NCBI RefSeq assembly: GCF_007676705.1
Contig: NZ_VEBF01000004.1
Coordinates: 1 to 64,000 of the forward strand
Origin: Paenibacillus xylanexedens
GTDB lineage: Bacteria > Bacillota > Bacilli > Paenibacillales > Paenibacillaceae
Direction: 5' to 3'
DNA length: 64,000 nt
The translations under genes were made by a program, and so were the position numbers. The stretch's first letter is position 1. The number at the start of each line of letters is the position of its first letter. Under the pieces are notes generated by a model, which saw only the letters and a list, made by a program, of their open reading frames with translations, did not search any database and was not told where the DNA came from. Shown piece by piece: positions 50,708 through 59,166 of this stretch.

Positions 50708-51688
50708 TCAAGGGCGTGCAGATAAAAGTTTTTTATCCATCTTCTCATCACTTAACCAGCCCACATACGTATCGATTGTTTCGAAATTCCGATCCATCAC
50801 GACTACAGCGACAAATGGATACTGTTTCCGGTGTCGATAACGTACATCTGCCCAGCGTACCTTGTAACCGGCAGGCAATTCTTCAACCTCAGCCACCGCA
50901 TAGGAGGTAAAGTAGAGGAAGGCACTGACTTCCGGCGATTTGCGTGAAGCAGCAACGGCTGCATGGGTAGAAGATGAGGCGTGCAGGCTCCATGCCAGAT
51001 TAGAACCATCCATTTTACCAATCTCATAACTGCCATCTTTAACTTTTTTAACGATATGCCAGCGATTCCAGGATATCGTCGGAATGACGATATATTTTGC
51101 TTGCTCTGGGCTGTTATCGAGACGTCTAACCTTTCTAACCGCTTGTGCACGAGCAATCGTCCGCCATACATAATATAAACCAGTCAAGCTATACAACGTA
51201 ATGAAGATTGGTGCAGGGGCGAACAGATCAAAGGCCCATAACAGGATAGCCACAACGTGCGTGGTGAATAGAAACGGATCAAAAATATGAATGATATTCC
51301 AGGCGATCCAGCGTTCCGTAAAAGGCCGGGCAGCTTGGGTTCCATAGGTATTGAACAGATCAGTGAATACATGAAAGCCTACGGCTACAGCGGTCCAAGT
51401 GGCAACGTGACCCATAGGGACACCAGGGAATATCAGTGCAATAACGCCAGTGATGAGCAGAACCCATAACAGGAGAAACGGCAGAGAGTGTGACAAGCCC
51501 CGATGATTCCGGATGTAAAGCGAATTGCTTTTGAGACGTAACGCAGTATCGATGTCAGGGGCCTGGGAACCGGCGATCGTGCCAACCATTACCGCAGCTG
51601 CAAGCATAGGATTTGACGCGACGATCGGATCGACATAAGCCAGACCGGCTAAACCAATCCCCATGACAAAATGTGTAGAGGTATCCAT
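50708..51688 (-). CDS. YfhP/YdjM-like metal-dependent membrane hydrolase
   Basis: A 326-residue protein with four to five membrane helices in the first 180 residues and the family signature of YdjM/YfhP-like predicted metal-dependent hydrolases: MDTSTHFVMGIGLAGL, SQAPDIDT, NHRGLSHSLPF and FHVFTDLFNTYGTQ, which hold conserved His and Asp residues. The C-terminal 120 residues are soluble. Substrate unknown. The ATG at 51688 follows AAAGGAG. Confidence 0.87.
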   Translation of the reverse strand: MDTSTHFVMGIGLAGLAYVDPIVASNPMLAAAVMVGTIAGSQAPDIDTALRLKSNSLYIRNHRGLSHSLPFLLLWVLLITGVIALIFPGVPMGHVATWTAVAVGFHVFTDLFNTYGTQAARPFTERWIAWNIIHIFDPFLFTTHVVAILLWAFDLFAPAPIFITLYSLTGLYYVWRTIARAQAVRKVRRLDNSPEQAKYIVIPTISWNRWHIVKKVKDGSYEIGKMDGSNLAWSLHASSSTHAAVAASRKSPEVSAFLYFTSYAVAEVEELPAGYKVRWADVRYRHRKQYPFVAVVVMDRNFETIDTYVGWLSDEKMDKKLLSARP

Positions 51689-52128
51689 AAACGTCTCCTT
51701 TGTGTGGTGTATCGTTCTAAGGCATATTGCTTCTCTATCTAGGTGATACCCATATATAGTGTATAATATCCGCCTGTTAGGATGCAAAACACCCCAAATT
51801 CCAAAGTGATGACAATAAATGTATTATAACCAATAAATGTACGTGGTTTGTCAAACTATTTCCACATTTCCTATGGTAAACTTTATATCGGATACAGAGA
51901 GAAATTACGCCAGAGAATGCAAGATACAAATCGAATGATGTACAACGTTGAAATAATGTATGGGCATAGTTCCTTCAAACCGTTACAATAATATAGAATC
52001 TCATAAAAAGTAGGTTTCTTTGAATACATATGTCACAATGCATGGACTAAGCGTAACGAAAATGAGGACTTTTTTGATTCACATATGTATGCGTATTCAT
52101 TAGAGGAGATATAGAAGGGACGAGGAAG
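51689..52128 (+). other. Intergenic region between YfhP-like and SCO genes
   Basis: About 440 AT-rich bases with divergent promoters presumably inside. It has the direct repeat AATAAATGTA near 51815 and 51832 but no ORF, RNA or terminator that I can support. Confidence 0.4.
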
Positions 52129-52740
52129 ATGCTGAAAAAGTACAAATGGACATGGATGCTGCTGGGGCTCGCACTGATTATGGCTGTGTATCTGATGTGG
52201 GGCACCGTATTTGCCAGTAAGGAAAAATTACCCGAGATTCGTGAAATCCAATCCTTTTCTATGGAAAATGTAGATGGGAGTACGGTATCCCTGGAGGATA
52301 CTCAAGGGAAAGTCCGATTGTTCTACTTTTATTTCACCAGTTGTCCAGATGTCTGCCCGATTACGACGTTTACGTTATCCCAGGTGCAGGATCTGTTGAA
52401 AGAGGACGACACTTTCGGTAAAGATGTCTCGTTTGTATCCATTTCATTCGACCCCAAAGTCGATACAAGAGAGAAGATTAAGACGTTTGCGGACCGCTTC
52501 CATGCGGATTATGCAGGATGGTACTTCTTGCGAGGGGATATGGACAAAACAAAACAGTTCGCCAGGGATTCATTCCAGATCCTGATTGAAGGGGAGAATA
52601 AGGACGATTTTGCCCATATGAACATGATTGGTCTGGTGGATGAGAATAACCAGCTGCGCAAGGTATATAACGCATTTAATACAGAGGACGTCGTGCCAGC
52701 TGTAATTGCCGAGGATATTCGCAATCTGATCAACGAATAA
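52129..52740 (+). CDS. SCO1/SenC family copper-delivery protein
   Basis: A 203-residue membrane-anchored thioredoxin-fold protein. An N-terminal helix (about 8-28) is followed by the copper-binding motif FTSCPDVCPIT near 70-80. The usual conserved histidine is represented in DDFAHMNMIGLVDEN near 160-174. SCO proteins mature the CuA centre of cytochrome c oxidase at the outer face of the membrane. No oxidase genes are nearby. GACGAGGAAG precedes the ATG. Confidence 0.9.
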   Translation: MLKKYKWTWMLLGLALIMAVYLMWGTVFASKEKLPEIREIQSFSMENVDGSTVSLEDTQGKVRLFYFYFTSCPDVCPITTFTLSQVQDLLKEDDTFGKDVSFVSISFDPKVDTREKIKTFADRFHADYAGWYFLRGDMDKTKQFARDSFQILIEGENKDDFAHMNMIGLVDENNQLRKVYNAFNTEDVVPAVIAEDIRNLINE

Positions 52741-52759
52741 TGATCTAATTATCATGCTT

Positions 52760-52803
52760 AAGGCTGCCTTCAGGTTGGATCTCAACCCAAAGGCAGCCTT
52801 TTG
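52760..52803 (+). terminator. Terminator after SCO gene
   Basis: The perfect arms aaggctgcctt and aaggcagcctt, plus inner pairing gttggat/ctcaac, lie between convergent genes. Confidence 0.85.
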
Positions 52804-52813
52804 GTATTTCATT

Positions 52814-53161
52814 TTAATAGGAAGGATGTTCAGGGTATTGGATGTATGTCTCTAACCCGGCCTTCTCCAGCTGGGCAATGAGATACTCATCAGGCGTTCC
52901 TTCTACACCTGCATATCCCCGTCGTGTATACATCTGTACTGCATCCGGGAAAGCATCCCGAAGCACACCTCTAATTTTTTTGCCGGAACTGTCATTATCC
53001 ATAAATAAAAAGACTTCATCATATCCGACCTGTTTGCGCAAGGTCTCCAGCTTGAGTGAATTAAGTGTTCCAAACGTGCATAGAATGTTGATTTCGGGTC
53101 CAACCAGACGTTTTAGTTTGCTTCGGTCATTCTTACCTTCCACAATGACATGAATAGGCAT
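52814..53161 (-). CDS. Toprim domain protein
   Basis: A 115-residue stand-alone toprim protein (MPIHVIVEGKNDRSKLKRLV with the catalytic Glu; FLFMDNDSSGKKIR with the DxD metal site). Small toprims of this kind resemble YusF and the RNase M5 catalytic domain, but no C-terminal RNase M5 part is present. The start is taken at 53161; ATG 53164 and GTG 53170 are alternatives near AAGAGGTG. A structured repeat (copy C) lies about 170 bases upstream in the same orientation. Confidence 0.88.
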   Translation of the reverse strand: MPIHVIVEGKNDRSKLKRLVGPEINILCTFGTLNSLKLETLRKQVGYDEVFLFMDNDSSGKKIRGVLRDAFPDAVQMYTRRGYAGVEGTPDEYLIAQLEKAGLETYIQYPEHPSY

Positions 53162-53341
53162 CATATTCACCTCTTGTTCGAGAGCTTATGTCGACATTCC
53201 CCGGGAAATGTTGCAGCGAAAATCGACTGAATATATAAAATGGACTCCTTTCTTTACACGACTGCTAACTGGGTAGAACAACCCATCAAGACAATTCTCT
53301 GAAATCTTATTTTATGTGCATCATTAGGTCAGTAATAGCTT

Positions 53342-53491
53342 GCAGTGTCGTTCCGGTTACGGATCGTTCTTCCGATCGCTGTTGTCTCCAAATTTTCTGA
53401 TTGATTTTTTATAGGTTGAAATATGGAGACAAAGGCGAACGCTACCGCTTCTTCAAAATCGATTCCGTCCCCTTCACTACTTTTGGCTAAT
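53342..53491 (-). repeat. Structured dispersed repeat, copy C
   Basis: Read on the minus strand it has AGGGGACGGAATCGATTTTG, AGCGTTCGCCTTTGT, then arms gtctccatattt and aaattttggagac-type pairing, then ACAACAGCGATCGGAAGAAC and ATCCGTAACCGGAACG. These blocks match copy A closely. It lies in the 485-base gap upstream of the toprim gene; the rest of the gap shows no gene. Confidence 0.85.
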
Positions 53492-53646
53492 CGTTCAACC
53501 TTAATAATCGTCAATAAGATAAAACCTTCGGTGATTGTGAAAGATAGATTTCCCAGTTAGCTTTTATCAACGTGTAAAACGTCAGTCCATTTTATATAGT
53601 TTAGCTGTAAATGGGGGAATGATGCAAAGCTAATGAAAATACTGGC

Positions 53647-54822
53647 CTAATTCAATATACTTTTCGAATCGGACAGGGAAGCTTCGCGTCTGGATGTATA
53701 GTATGGAAGCAGCAGCATACCAATCATCAATAAAACAAAGGCGATGAAATAGGGCGATAACCCGACACGGAGTTGCCCGGCTGTGATGGGGCCGATGAAA
53801 GAACCAATGGAAGTGGCGATGGATTGCAGCGAGAAGATTCGTCCCAACTTGCTTCCTCCGCTCAGACGGATAAATAGAGTGGCCATAGCTGGAAAGATAA
53901 TACCTTTGGACATCCCAAGTACAAACAATACGGTAGACAACGGAATTTGCGGAATAGCTGCCATTACAAAAAAACATAAAGACATCAGTAGTACGCCTGC
54001 AACCAGTCGCAGTTTGGGGGAATACCTATTGAGAAATAACATGCTGAGTGTAAAGAGTGCCCCAATACTGATTATGGAGAACAAAAGGCCGGTAGACATC
54101 ATGGATGAATGCCCTCCTCCCCGCAGGGGTAATTCGAAGAAGAGGATTCCCTGCGCACAGGCAATAACCAGCGGCAGGGCAAAGTAGCGCCAGGATACCG
54201 GCAGGAATACACTAGTGGCATCTGCGGGTGCAACGTCAGGTTTCGCAGGTTCCGTTACTTTCTCATGCTGTTTGACGATACCACGGGGCATGGTCATGAA
54301 TGCAATGACACCTGTGAGTATAAGCAGATAACCTAAGCCTGAGAATGTAGCGGAAAATCCCATAGAACCTACAATGATTGCCCCAGCTGCTGGCGATACA
54401 ACCGAGGCGAGCGTATGAACTACCCCGTGACCTGACATATACTTTCCTTGTTTCACCGGATCGCTGGATAGCTGTGCAAGCAGGGCGAGACATGCCGGAG
54501 ACAGGAAGGCCAGCACAAAACCGCTGATGGAACGCAGCGCCAGCAGTTGCCATGGGGTATGGACATGGGCTTGCAAGAGCAGGATGAATCCTGCCCCAAG
54601 CAGACTGAACACAATGTAGCGGCGACTACCATGTTTATCAATTTGTGTTCCAGCAATGAGATTGCCAGGAAGATGCGTTAAGGAATAGATGCCCATCATC
54701 CAGCCGATGAAGGTAGGGGCAGCTCCAAGCGAGATGGCAAAAGGGGTCAAAATGGGATACTGAGCGTGCAAATCAAATACGGCAAGGAACAAAAACAGGT
54801 ATAGCCAGATGGCTGTTTTCAC
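53647..54822 (-). CDS. Major facilitator superfamily transporter
   Basis: A 391-residue protein with about 12 membrane helices and a cytoplasmic loop near residues 185-205. The motif after helix 2, GTQIDKHGSRRYI, is the MFS motif A region. By family it is a proton-driven drug or metabolite exporter; the substrate cannot be told. The GTG start follows AAGGAGGGG. It is a single gene. Confidence 0.88.
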   Translation of the reverse strand: MKTAIWLYLFLFLAVFDLHAQYPILTPFAISLGAAPTFIGWMMGIYSLTHLPGNLIAGTQIDKHGSRRYIVFSLLGAGFILLLQAHVHTPWQLLALRSISGFVLAFLSPACLALLAQLSSDPVKQGKYMSGHGVVHTLASVVSPAAGAIIVGSMGFSATFSGLGYLLILTGVIAFMTMPRGIVKQHEKVTEPAKPDVAPADATSVFLPVSWRYFALPLVIACAQGILFFELPLRGGGHSSMMSTGLLFSIISIGALFTLSMLFLNRYSPKLRLVAGVLLMSLCFFVMAAIPQIPLSTVLFVLGMSKGIIFPAMATLFIRLSGGSKLGRIFSLQSIATSIGSFIGPITAGQLRVGLSPYFIAFVLLMIGMLLLPYYTSRREASLSDSKSILN

Positions 54823-55040
54823 ATAAGCCCCTCCTTGTTAAGCGATGCATGTTCCAATTACAAGTCCTTGAACGTGTTCCCCGTTCGCTAGCAGAACCTC
54901 ATGGTACTACTTGTACGCCTGGCGGGACGAACTTAGACCGTTTATTTTTACGAGGGAGGGCTTAGCTGACAGCAGCTTCGGAAATCATGTATAATATTCG
55001 GGAAGTGTAACGAATGAATTCTAATACGGAAGGTGTAGTC

Positions 55041-55496
55041 ATGAACATAGAAGTAATGAAAGAGTTTGTGATGCAGAACTGGCTGGTGATCGTGGTTGCA
55101 TTGATCATTTTGTTCTTTGTTCTGAATGTGGTTAAAACCGTATTGAAATGGGCGATTGCCATCATCATTATTGCGGCTCTACTGATATACAGCGGCATCT
55201 CCATTGATCAGATCAAACAGACAGTGACAGACGTACAATCCAGTACGATGGACACATTGAAGAAGGAAGCGACCAGCATGATGCTCAAGGAAGCTTCCAA
55301 AGCAACCTACGTCAAAGGGCAGGATGGCGCATTCACCATCACAAGTCCCAATGTGGAGATTAAGGGCCGAACGCAATCGGATAAAGTTGATGTGACCTTC
55401 CGCGGAATTTCACTCGGTGAATGGAAACTCGACAATGAAACGATACGTACGTTTGTCGAACAGGCACAGGAAAACAAGACAGCACCAGCATCGTAG
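55041..55496 (+). CDS. Membrane-anchored protein of unknown function
   Basis: A 151-residue protein with two adjacent N-terminal membrane helices (about 11-29 and 33-50) and an extracytoplasmic or cytoplasmic helical and beta domain of about 100 residues (VKGQDGAFTITSPNVEIKG). Not recognised. The ATG at 55041 follows GGAAGGTG. It is followed 18 bases after its stop by the CvpA-transglutaminase gene, so they likely form one unit with the penicillin-binding proteins downstream. Confidence 0.72.
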   Translation: MNIEVMKEFVMQNWLVIVVALIILFFVLNVVKTVLKWAIAIIIIAALLIYSGISIDQIKQTVTDVQSSTMDTLKKEATSMMLKEASKATYVKGQDGAFTITSPNVEIKGRTQSDKVDVTFRGISLGEWKLDNETIRTFVEQAQENKTAPAS

Positions 55497-55514
55497 TAAA
55501 GGGGGAATCAGTAC

Positions 55515-56660
55515 GTGCTGCAGAATTGGCTGGACAGCCTGAAGGAGTTTAATGGCATCACCATTATGCTGCTGCTGATTGTGGCTGCTTCATTGTTACA
55601 AGGGTGGTCCAGAGGGGCTTCGCGTTCAGCAGGCAGACTCTTCGGGTTCCTGATGGATGGCATTATGGCGGTGATTGGTATTCTGTTGTCGATCGGTTTA
55701 ACGATGTGGCTTGCACCATATGTGCAGCAGTGGCTGTCTGCGTATGCTTCAGCCATGCCTAACCGCGAGTTGAATCGGTGGGAACAGATGTATTATACGT
55801 TAGTTACAGCAATTGCAGATTTTCCGCTGATGCGGTTCGCTGTATTATTTGTACTTAGCTACGGACTCATTCGATTGGTTCTTGGATTGCTGTCTTCATT
55901 TATGTTTAGCAGCAGGCAGGGGCTAGGCGAGGAAAGTGCTCCTAAAGGTATGTTTAGCAGGTTGACAGGTGCATTGATAGGCACGATTATAGGCTCTGTC
56001 CGCGGAATGATTGTCATTGCGGTGCTGTTCATGATTGTCAGTCTCTACCCTGGGAGCATGTTCAGCCGATATGTGGAGGCATCTCCCATCTATATGCAAG
56101 GGGCCAAATCGGTGATCGAACCGTTGTCTGGTACGTTCATCAAGGACAAGCTTCCCGTATTTACGCAGGCTGTGCAGAAGGAACTTGGCGGTATCCTGCA
56201 ACGCAAATATGAAGTCATTGACCATAATATTCCGACAGACATTGAATCTGCTGCGCGTGAGGTTGTTAAAGGCGAATCGACAGATGAAGCCAAAGCAAGA
56301 GCGCTCTATGACTGGGTAGGTTCACGTATTCAGTATGACTATGGTAAAGTGGATGACTATGAGCAAAAGGGCATATGGCATGAACAGACTCCGCAGAATA
56401 CATTTGATACACGCAAAGGCGTATGTATTGATTATGCTCGTCTCTATGCCGTGATGGCCCGTTCACAAGGACTTGAAGTCAAAGTCGTTACAGGACTTGG
56501 GTATAACGGCCAGGGAGGGTACGGTCCGCATGCGTGGAATGAGGTGTATTTGAGCGATTCCGAGAGCTGGGTTCCGCTTGATCCGACATGGGCAATCAGT
56601 GGAGACTGGTTTAATCCTCCTAATTTTGCCGACACCCATTTAAAGGATCAATCAGCTTAA
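55515..56660 (+). CDS. CvpA-like membrane domain fused to transglutaminase-like domain
   Basis: A 381-residue protein. The first 200 residues have four to five membrane helices with a CvpA/colicin-V-production-like pattern (LLQGWSRGASRSAGRLFGFL, LTGALIGTIIGSVRGMIVI). The C-terminal 130 residues are a transglutaminase-like domain with Cys in TRKGVCIDYARL, His in GPHAWNEVYL and Asp in VPLDPTWAI, the expected triad. It is probably a cell-envelope cysteine enzyme. GTG start after AAAGGGGG. It directly precedes two penicillin-binding proteins. Confidence 0.85.
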   Translation: MLQNWLDSLKEFNGITIMLLLIVAASLLQGWSRGASRSAGRLFGFLMDGIMAVIGILLSIGLTMWLAPYVQQWLSAYASAMPNRELNRWEQMYYTLVTAIADFPLMRFAVLFVLSYGLIRLVLGLLSSFMFSSRQGLGEESAPKGMFSRLTGALIGTIIGSVRGMIVIAVLFMIVSLYPGSMFSRYVEASPIYMQGAKSVIEPLSGTFIKDKLPVFTQAVQKELGGILQRKYEVIDHNIPTDIESAAREVVKGESTDEAKARALYDWVGSRIQYDYGKVDDYEQKGIWHEQTPQNTFDTRKGVCIDYARLYAVMARSQGLEVKVVTGLGYNGQGGYGPHAWNEVYLSDSESWVPLDPTWAISGDWFNPPNFADTHLKDQSA

Positions 56661-56765
56661 CATTACAACGGACATGGGTCCGTAATATGACGACGTTGCC
56701 AGGTTATCATGCCGGGAAGAACCAGTTTGAGCGGTATGCATCAAGTCATGAAAGAGGTAGGATGG

Positions 56766-58802
56766 ATGAAAAAGCATTCCAATGAGAAGGATGAACTTAC
56801 AGATAAACGGCGCTTTAGCTACCGGATGAACGTATTTTTCTTCGCTTCCTTTGTTATTTTTAGCGTTATTATTGTACGCTTGGCCTTTTTGCAATTCGTG
56901 GAGGGCCCTGAACTTAGTCAGGAAGAAGCAAGTAACATTACCAAGGATGTACCGCTGCCTCCTGTGAGAGGCACGATCTATGATTCGACAGGTGAAGTGA
57001 AGCTGGCTTATTCCAAGCCCATTCAGTCGCTATACCTGACGCTGTATAAAAACTATGGGGATGTGGACGGAAAACCGAGTCCTAACATAGGGGAAATTCA
57101 GGATATCGCAACCCGGTTACATGACGTGTTTGAACAGTACAAGCTGAAGGATTCAGAACCACTCACGGTGGAGCAGATCATTGAAGCTATGGACTTGAAC
57201 TCACGCAAGGCAAATGGTTTCATGCCCCGACTTATTAAGAGTGATCTGTCCGAGGAAGAAGTCGCTTATTTCCTGCAGCATAAGGATGAGTTCAAAGGCA
57301 TTCAGATTGTCGAGGAAAGTGTACGATTCTATGATCCGGACACGGTAGCGGTTCAGACGATCGGTTATCTGAAGAAGTTCAGAAGCTCGAAAACCTTGAA
57401 TAAGTACAAAGAGGTGGACGAGGCCAATAAAAAGCAAACGGATCCGGGCCTTGTGTATACGGAGAATGAATTCGTAGGCTTTGACGGACTGGAGCTGCAA
57501 TATCAGGATGCTCTCCGCGGCAAAAGCGGATATACATCGGTTGATGTTGATTTGCGTAACTTGCCTGAAGGCGTGGCAGGTTCTACCCCGCCGGAGAAAG
57601 GGTATGACCTGATTTCCAGCATTAACAAGAACGTTCAGATGAAAACGGAACAGGCCATCCTGGACCAGTTGAGCTGGCTACACCGGAACCCGGTTTCCGG
57701 TCGATTGCATCCGAATGCCAAGACCGGGTTTGCGGTTGCGATGGAAGTGGATACCGGGAAAATCGTATCTGCTGCCAGTATGCCGGACTATGATACTAAC
57801 GTATGGAGAACCGGCGGTATAAGCAATGAAGATTACGATAAAATAAAATATATCTATCAAAATGGTACGATCCGTGGATTCCCGCCAGATGATACTGGTA
57901 AACGGGCGGAATCTGTTGTGTTGCTCGGTTCAACGATCAAACCACTTAGTGTATTGATCGGTTTGAAAGAAGGTTTCTTCACTACAAATACCGTATATTC
58001 AGATAGAGGTTCAACGACCTTTGGTGGAGACAACCGTAGAGTGCAGAACTCTTCAGGCCATGTGTATGGTGCGATGCGTCCGCATGATGCGATTCGTCAT
58101 TCCTCGAACGTGTTCATGATCGACGAGATCGGGAAGAAGCTGTATTCGAAGTATGGTGCGGAGGGTGTTGATGTATGGGATGAATATATGGAGCAATTCG
58201 GCCTTGGTGTATCTACAGGGGTGGATCTGCCGAATGAGCGGCCTGGTCTCAAAGAATACAGGGAAAGCTCCGAGAGTTCCTTGACCAAATTGGTATATGC
58301 CTCTTTTGGTCAGCAAGGGAAATATACAACCATGCAGTTAGCACAGTACACCACAATGCTGGCGAACAAAGGAAAACGGATGGAACCACAATTGGTTAGC
58401 GAGTTCCGGGATTCGGAAGGCAACGTGGTCGAGAAAGTGAAACCGAAAGTACTGAGCAAGGTAGAGTTTAACGATGCCTACTGGAACGAAGTGCAACGAG
58501 GCATGGCCACTGAAGTGTCGGCATTTAGCGGCTTCCCATATGATTTCGCCAGAAAAACAGGGACATCGACGCAACTCGTTGGCGGTAAACTGGTGGATAA
58601 CGGGGTGTTTATCGCCTATGCACCACGTAATAATCCGAAGCTTGCTGTCGCTGTGGTTATCCCCGAAGGGGGCTTTGGATCGAGCAGTGCGGCTCCGGTT
58701 GCACGTGCGATCTTCGATGCCTATGACGAGGAGTTCGGTCTCGACGGTGTACCAAAAAAAGACAAGAATAAAGAATCAGAATCGGAATCAGGCACACAGT
58801 GA
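56766..58802 (+). CDS. Class B penicillin-binding protein (first of tandem pair)
   Basis: A 678-residue transpeptidase with a short cytoplasmic part, one membrane helix (about residues 20-42), a dimerisation domain and a C-terminal transpeptidase domain. The three active-site motifs are STIK (in LLGSTIKPLSVL), SSN (in RHSSNVFMID) and KTGT (in ARKTGTSTQ). It cross-links peptidoglycan, in the manner of PBP2/PbpA/PbpH. The start at 56766 follows GAGGTAGG. A Ser/Glu/Lys-rich tail ends the protein. Confidence 0.93.
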   Translation: MKKHSNEKDELTDKRRFSYRMNVFFFASFVIFSVIIVRLAFLQFVEGPELSQEEASNITKDVPLPPVRGTIYDSTGEVKLAYSKPIQSLYLTLYKNYGDVDGKPSPNIGEIQDIATRLHDVFEQYKLKDSEPLTVEQIIEAMDLNSRKANGFMPRLIKSDLSEEEVAYFLQHKDEFKGIQIVEESVRFYDPDTVAVQTIGYLKKFRSSKTLNKYKEVDEANKKQTDPGLVYTENEFVGFDGLELQYQDALRGKSGYTSVDVDLRNLPEGVAGSTPPEKGYDLISSINKNVQMKTEQAILDQLSWLHRNPVSGRLHPNAKTGFAVAMEVDTGKIVSAASMPDYDTNVWRTGGISNEDYDKIKYIYQNGTIRGFPPDDTGKRAESVVLLGSTIKPLSVLIGLKEGFFTTNTVYSDRGSTTFGGDNRRVQNSSGHVYGAMRPHDAIRHSSNVFMIDEIGKKLYSKYGAEGVDVWDEYMEQFGLGVSTGVDLPNERPGLKEYRESSESSLTKLVYASFGQQGKYTTMQLAQYTTMLANKGKRMEPQLVSEFRDSEGNVVEKVKPKVLSKVEFNDAYWNEVQRGMATEVSAFSGFPYDFARKTGTSTQLVGGKLVDNGVFIAYAPRNNPKLAVAVVIPEGGFGSSSAAPVARAIFDAYDEEFGLDGVPKKDKNKESESESGTQ

Positions 58803-58821
58803 TGTGAGGCATTAGTTACAG

Positions 58822-58850
58822 AGGGGACCCTTCGTGGGTCCTTTTTTTTT
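58822..58850 (+). terminator. Terminator after first PBP gene
   Basis: GGACCC and GGGTCC pair around ttcgt and are followed by nine T. Confidence 0.88.
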
Positions 58851-59166
58851 CACGCGGAGAATGGATCGTGGGGATGGACTAATTAATTGCATTAATGTGT
58901 AACCAAATGAGCTATACCACGTTTATATAAGGGAAGGGTAAACGCTTTCCGGAGAACTGGATAACGTTGATATGTCAGTGTTTACATTTAAATCGGTAGA
59001 TTGGTTAATGTAACAGTTCTGTTTACGAAAATGTAACCAAAATTTGAAAGACGTGACAGCTAACCTTTGGTAGACTTGTATGAGAAAGGATTAAATATCG
59101 GATTGAACAGGTGCACAATACAGATAGGACATTATTTTTATAGAGGAACGGGAGAGGCTTAAAAAT
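58851..59166 (+). other. Intergenic promoter region of second PBP gene
   Basis: About 315 AT-rich bases without an ORF. It holds a partly palindromic GTTTACGAAAATGTAAC (59020 region) and a purine-rich leader. GGGAGAGG is the ribosome-binding site for the next gene. The terminator before it and this promoter-like region suggest that the second PBP is transcribed separately. Confidence 0.45.

Noticed and set aside
52129..52740. A cytochrome oxidase assembly operon around the SCO gene
   Set aside because: No oxidase or haem A genes are near; the gene is alone between terminators.
58940..58960. A CcpA box ahead of the second PBP (GGTAAACGCTTTCC)
   Set aside because: It misses defined consensus positions on both strands.
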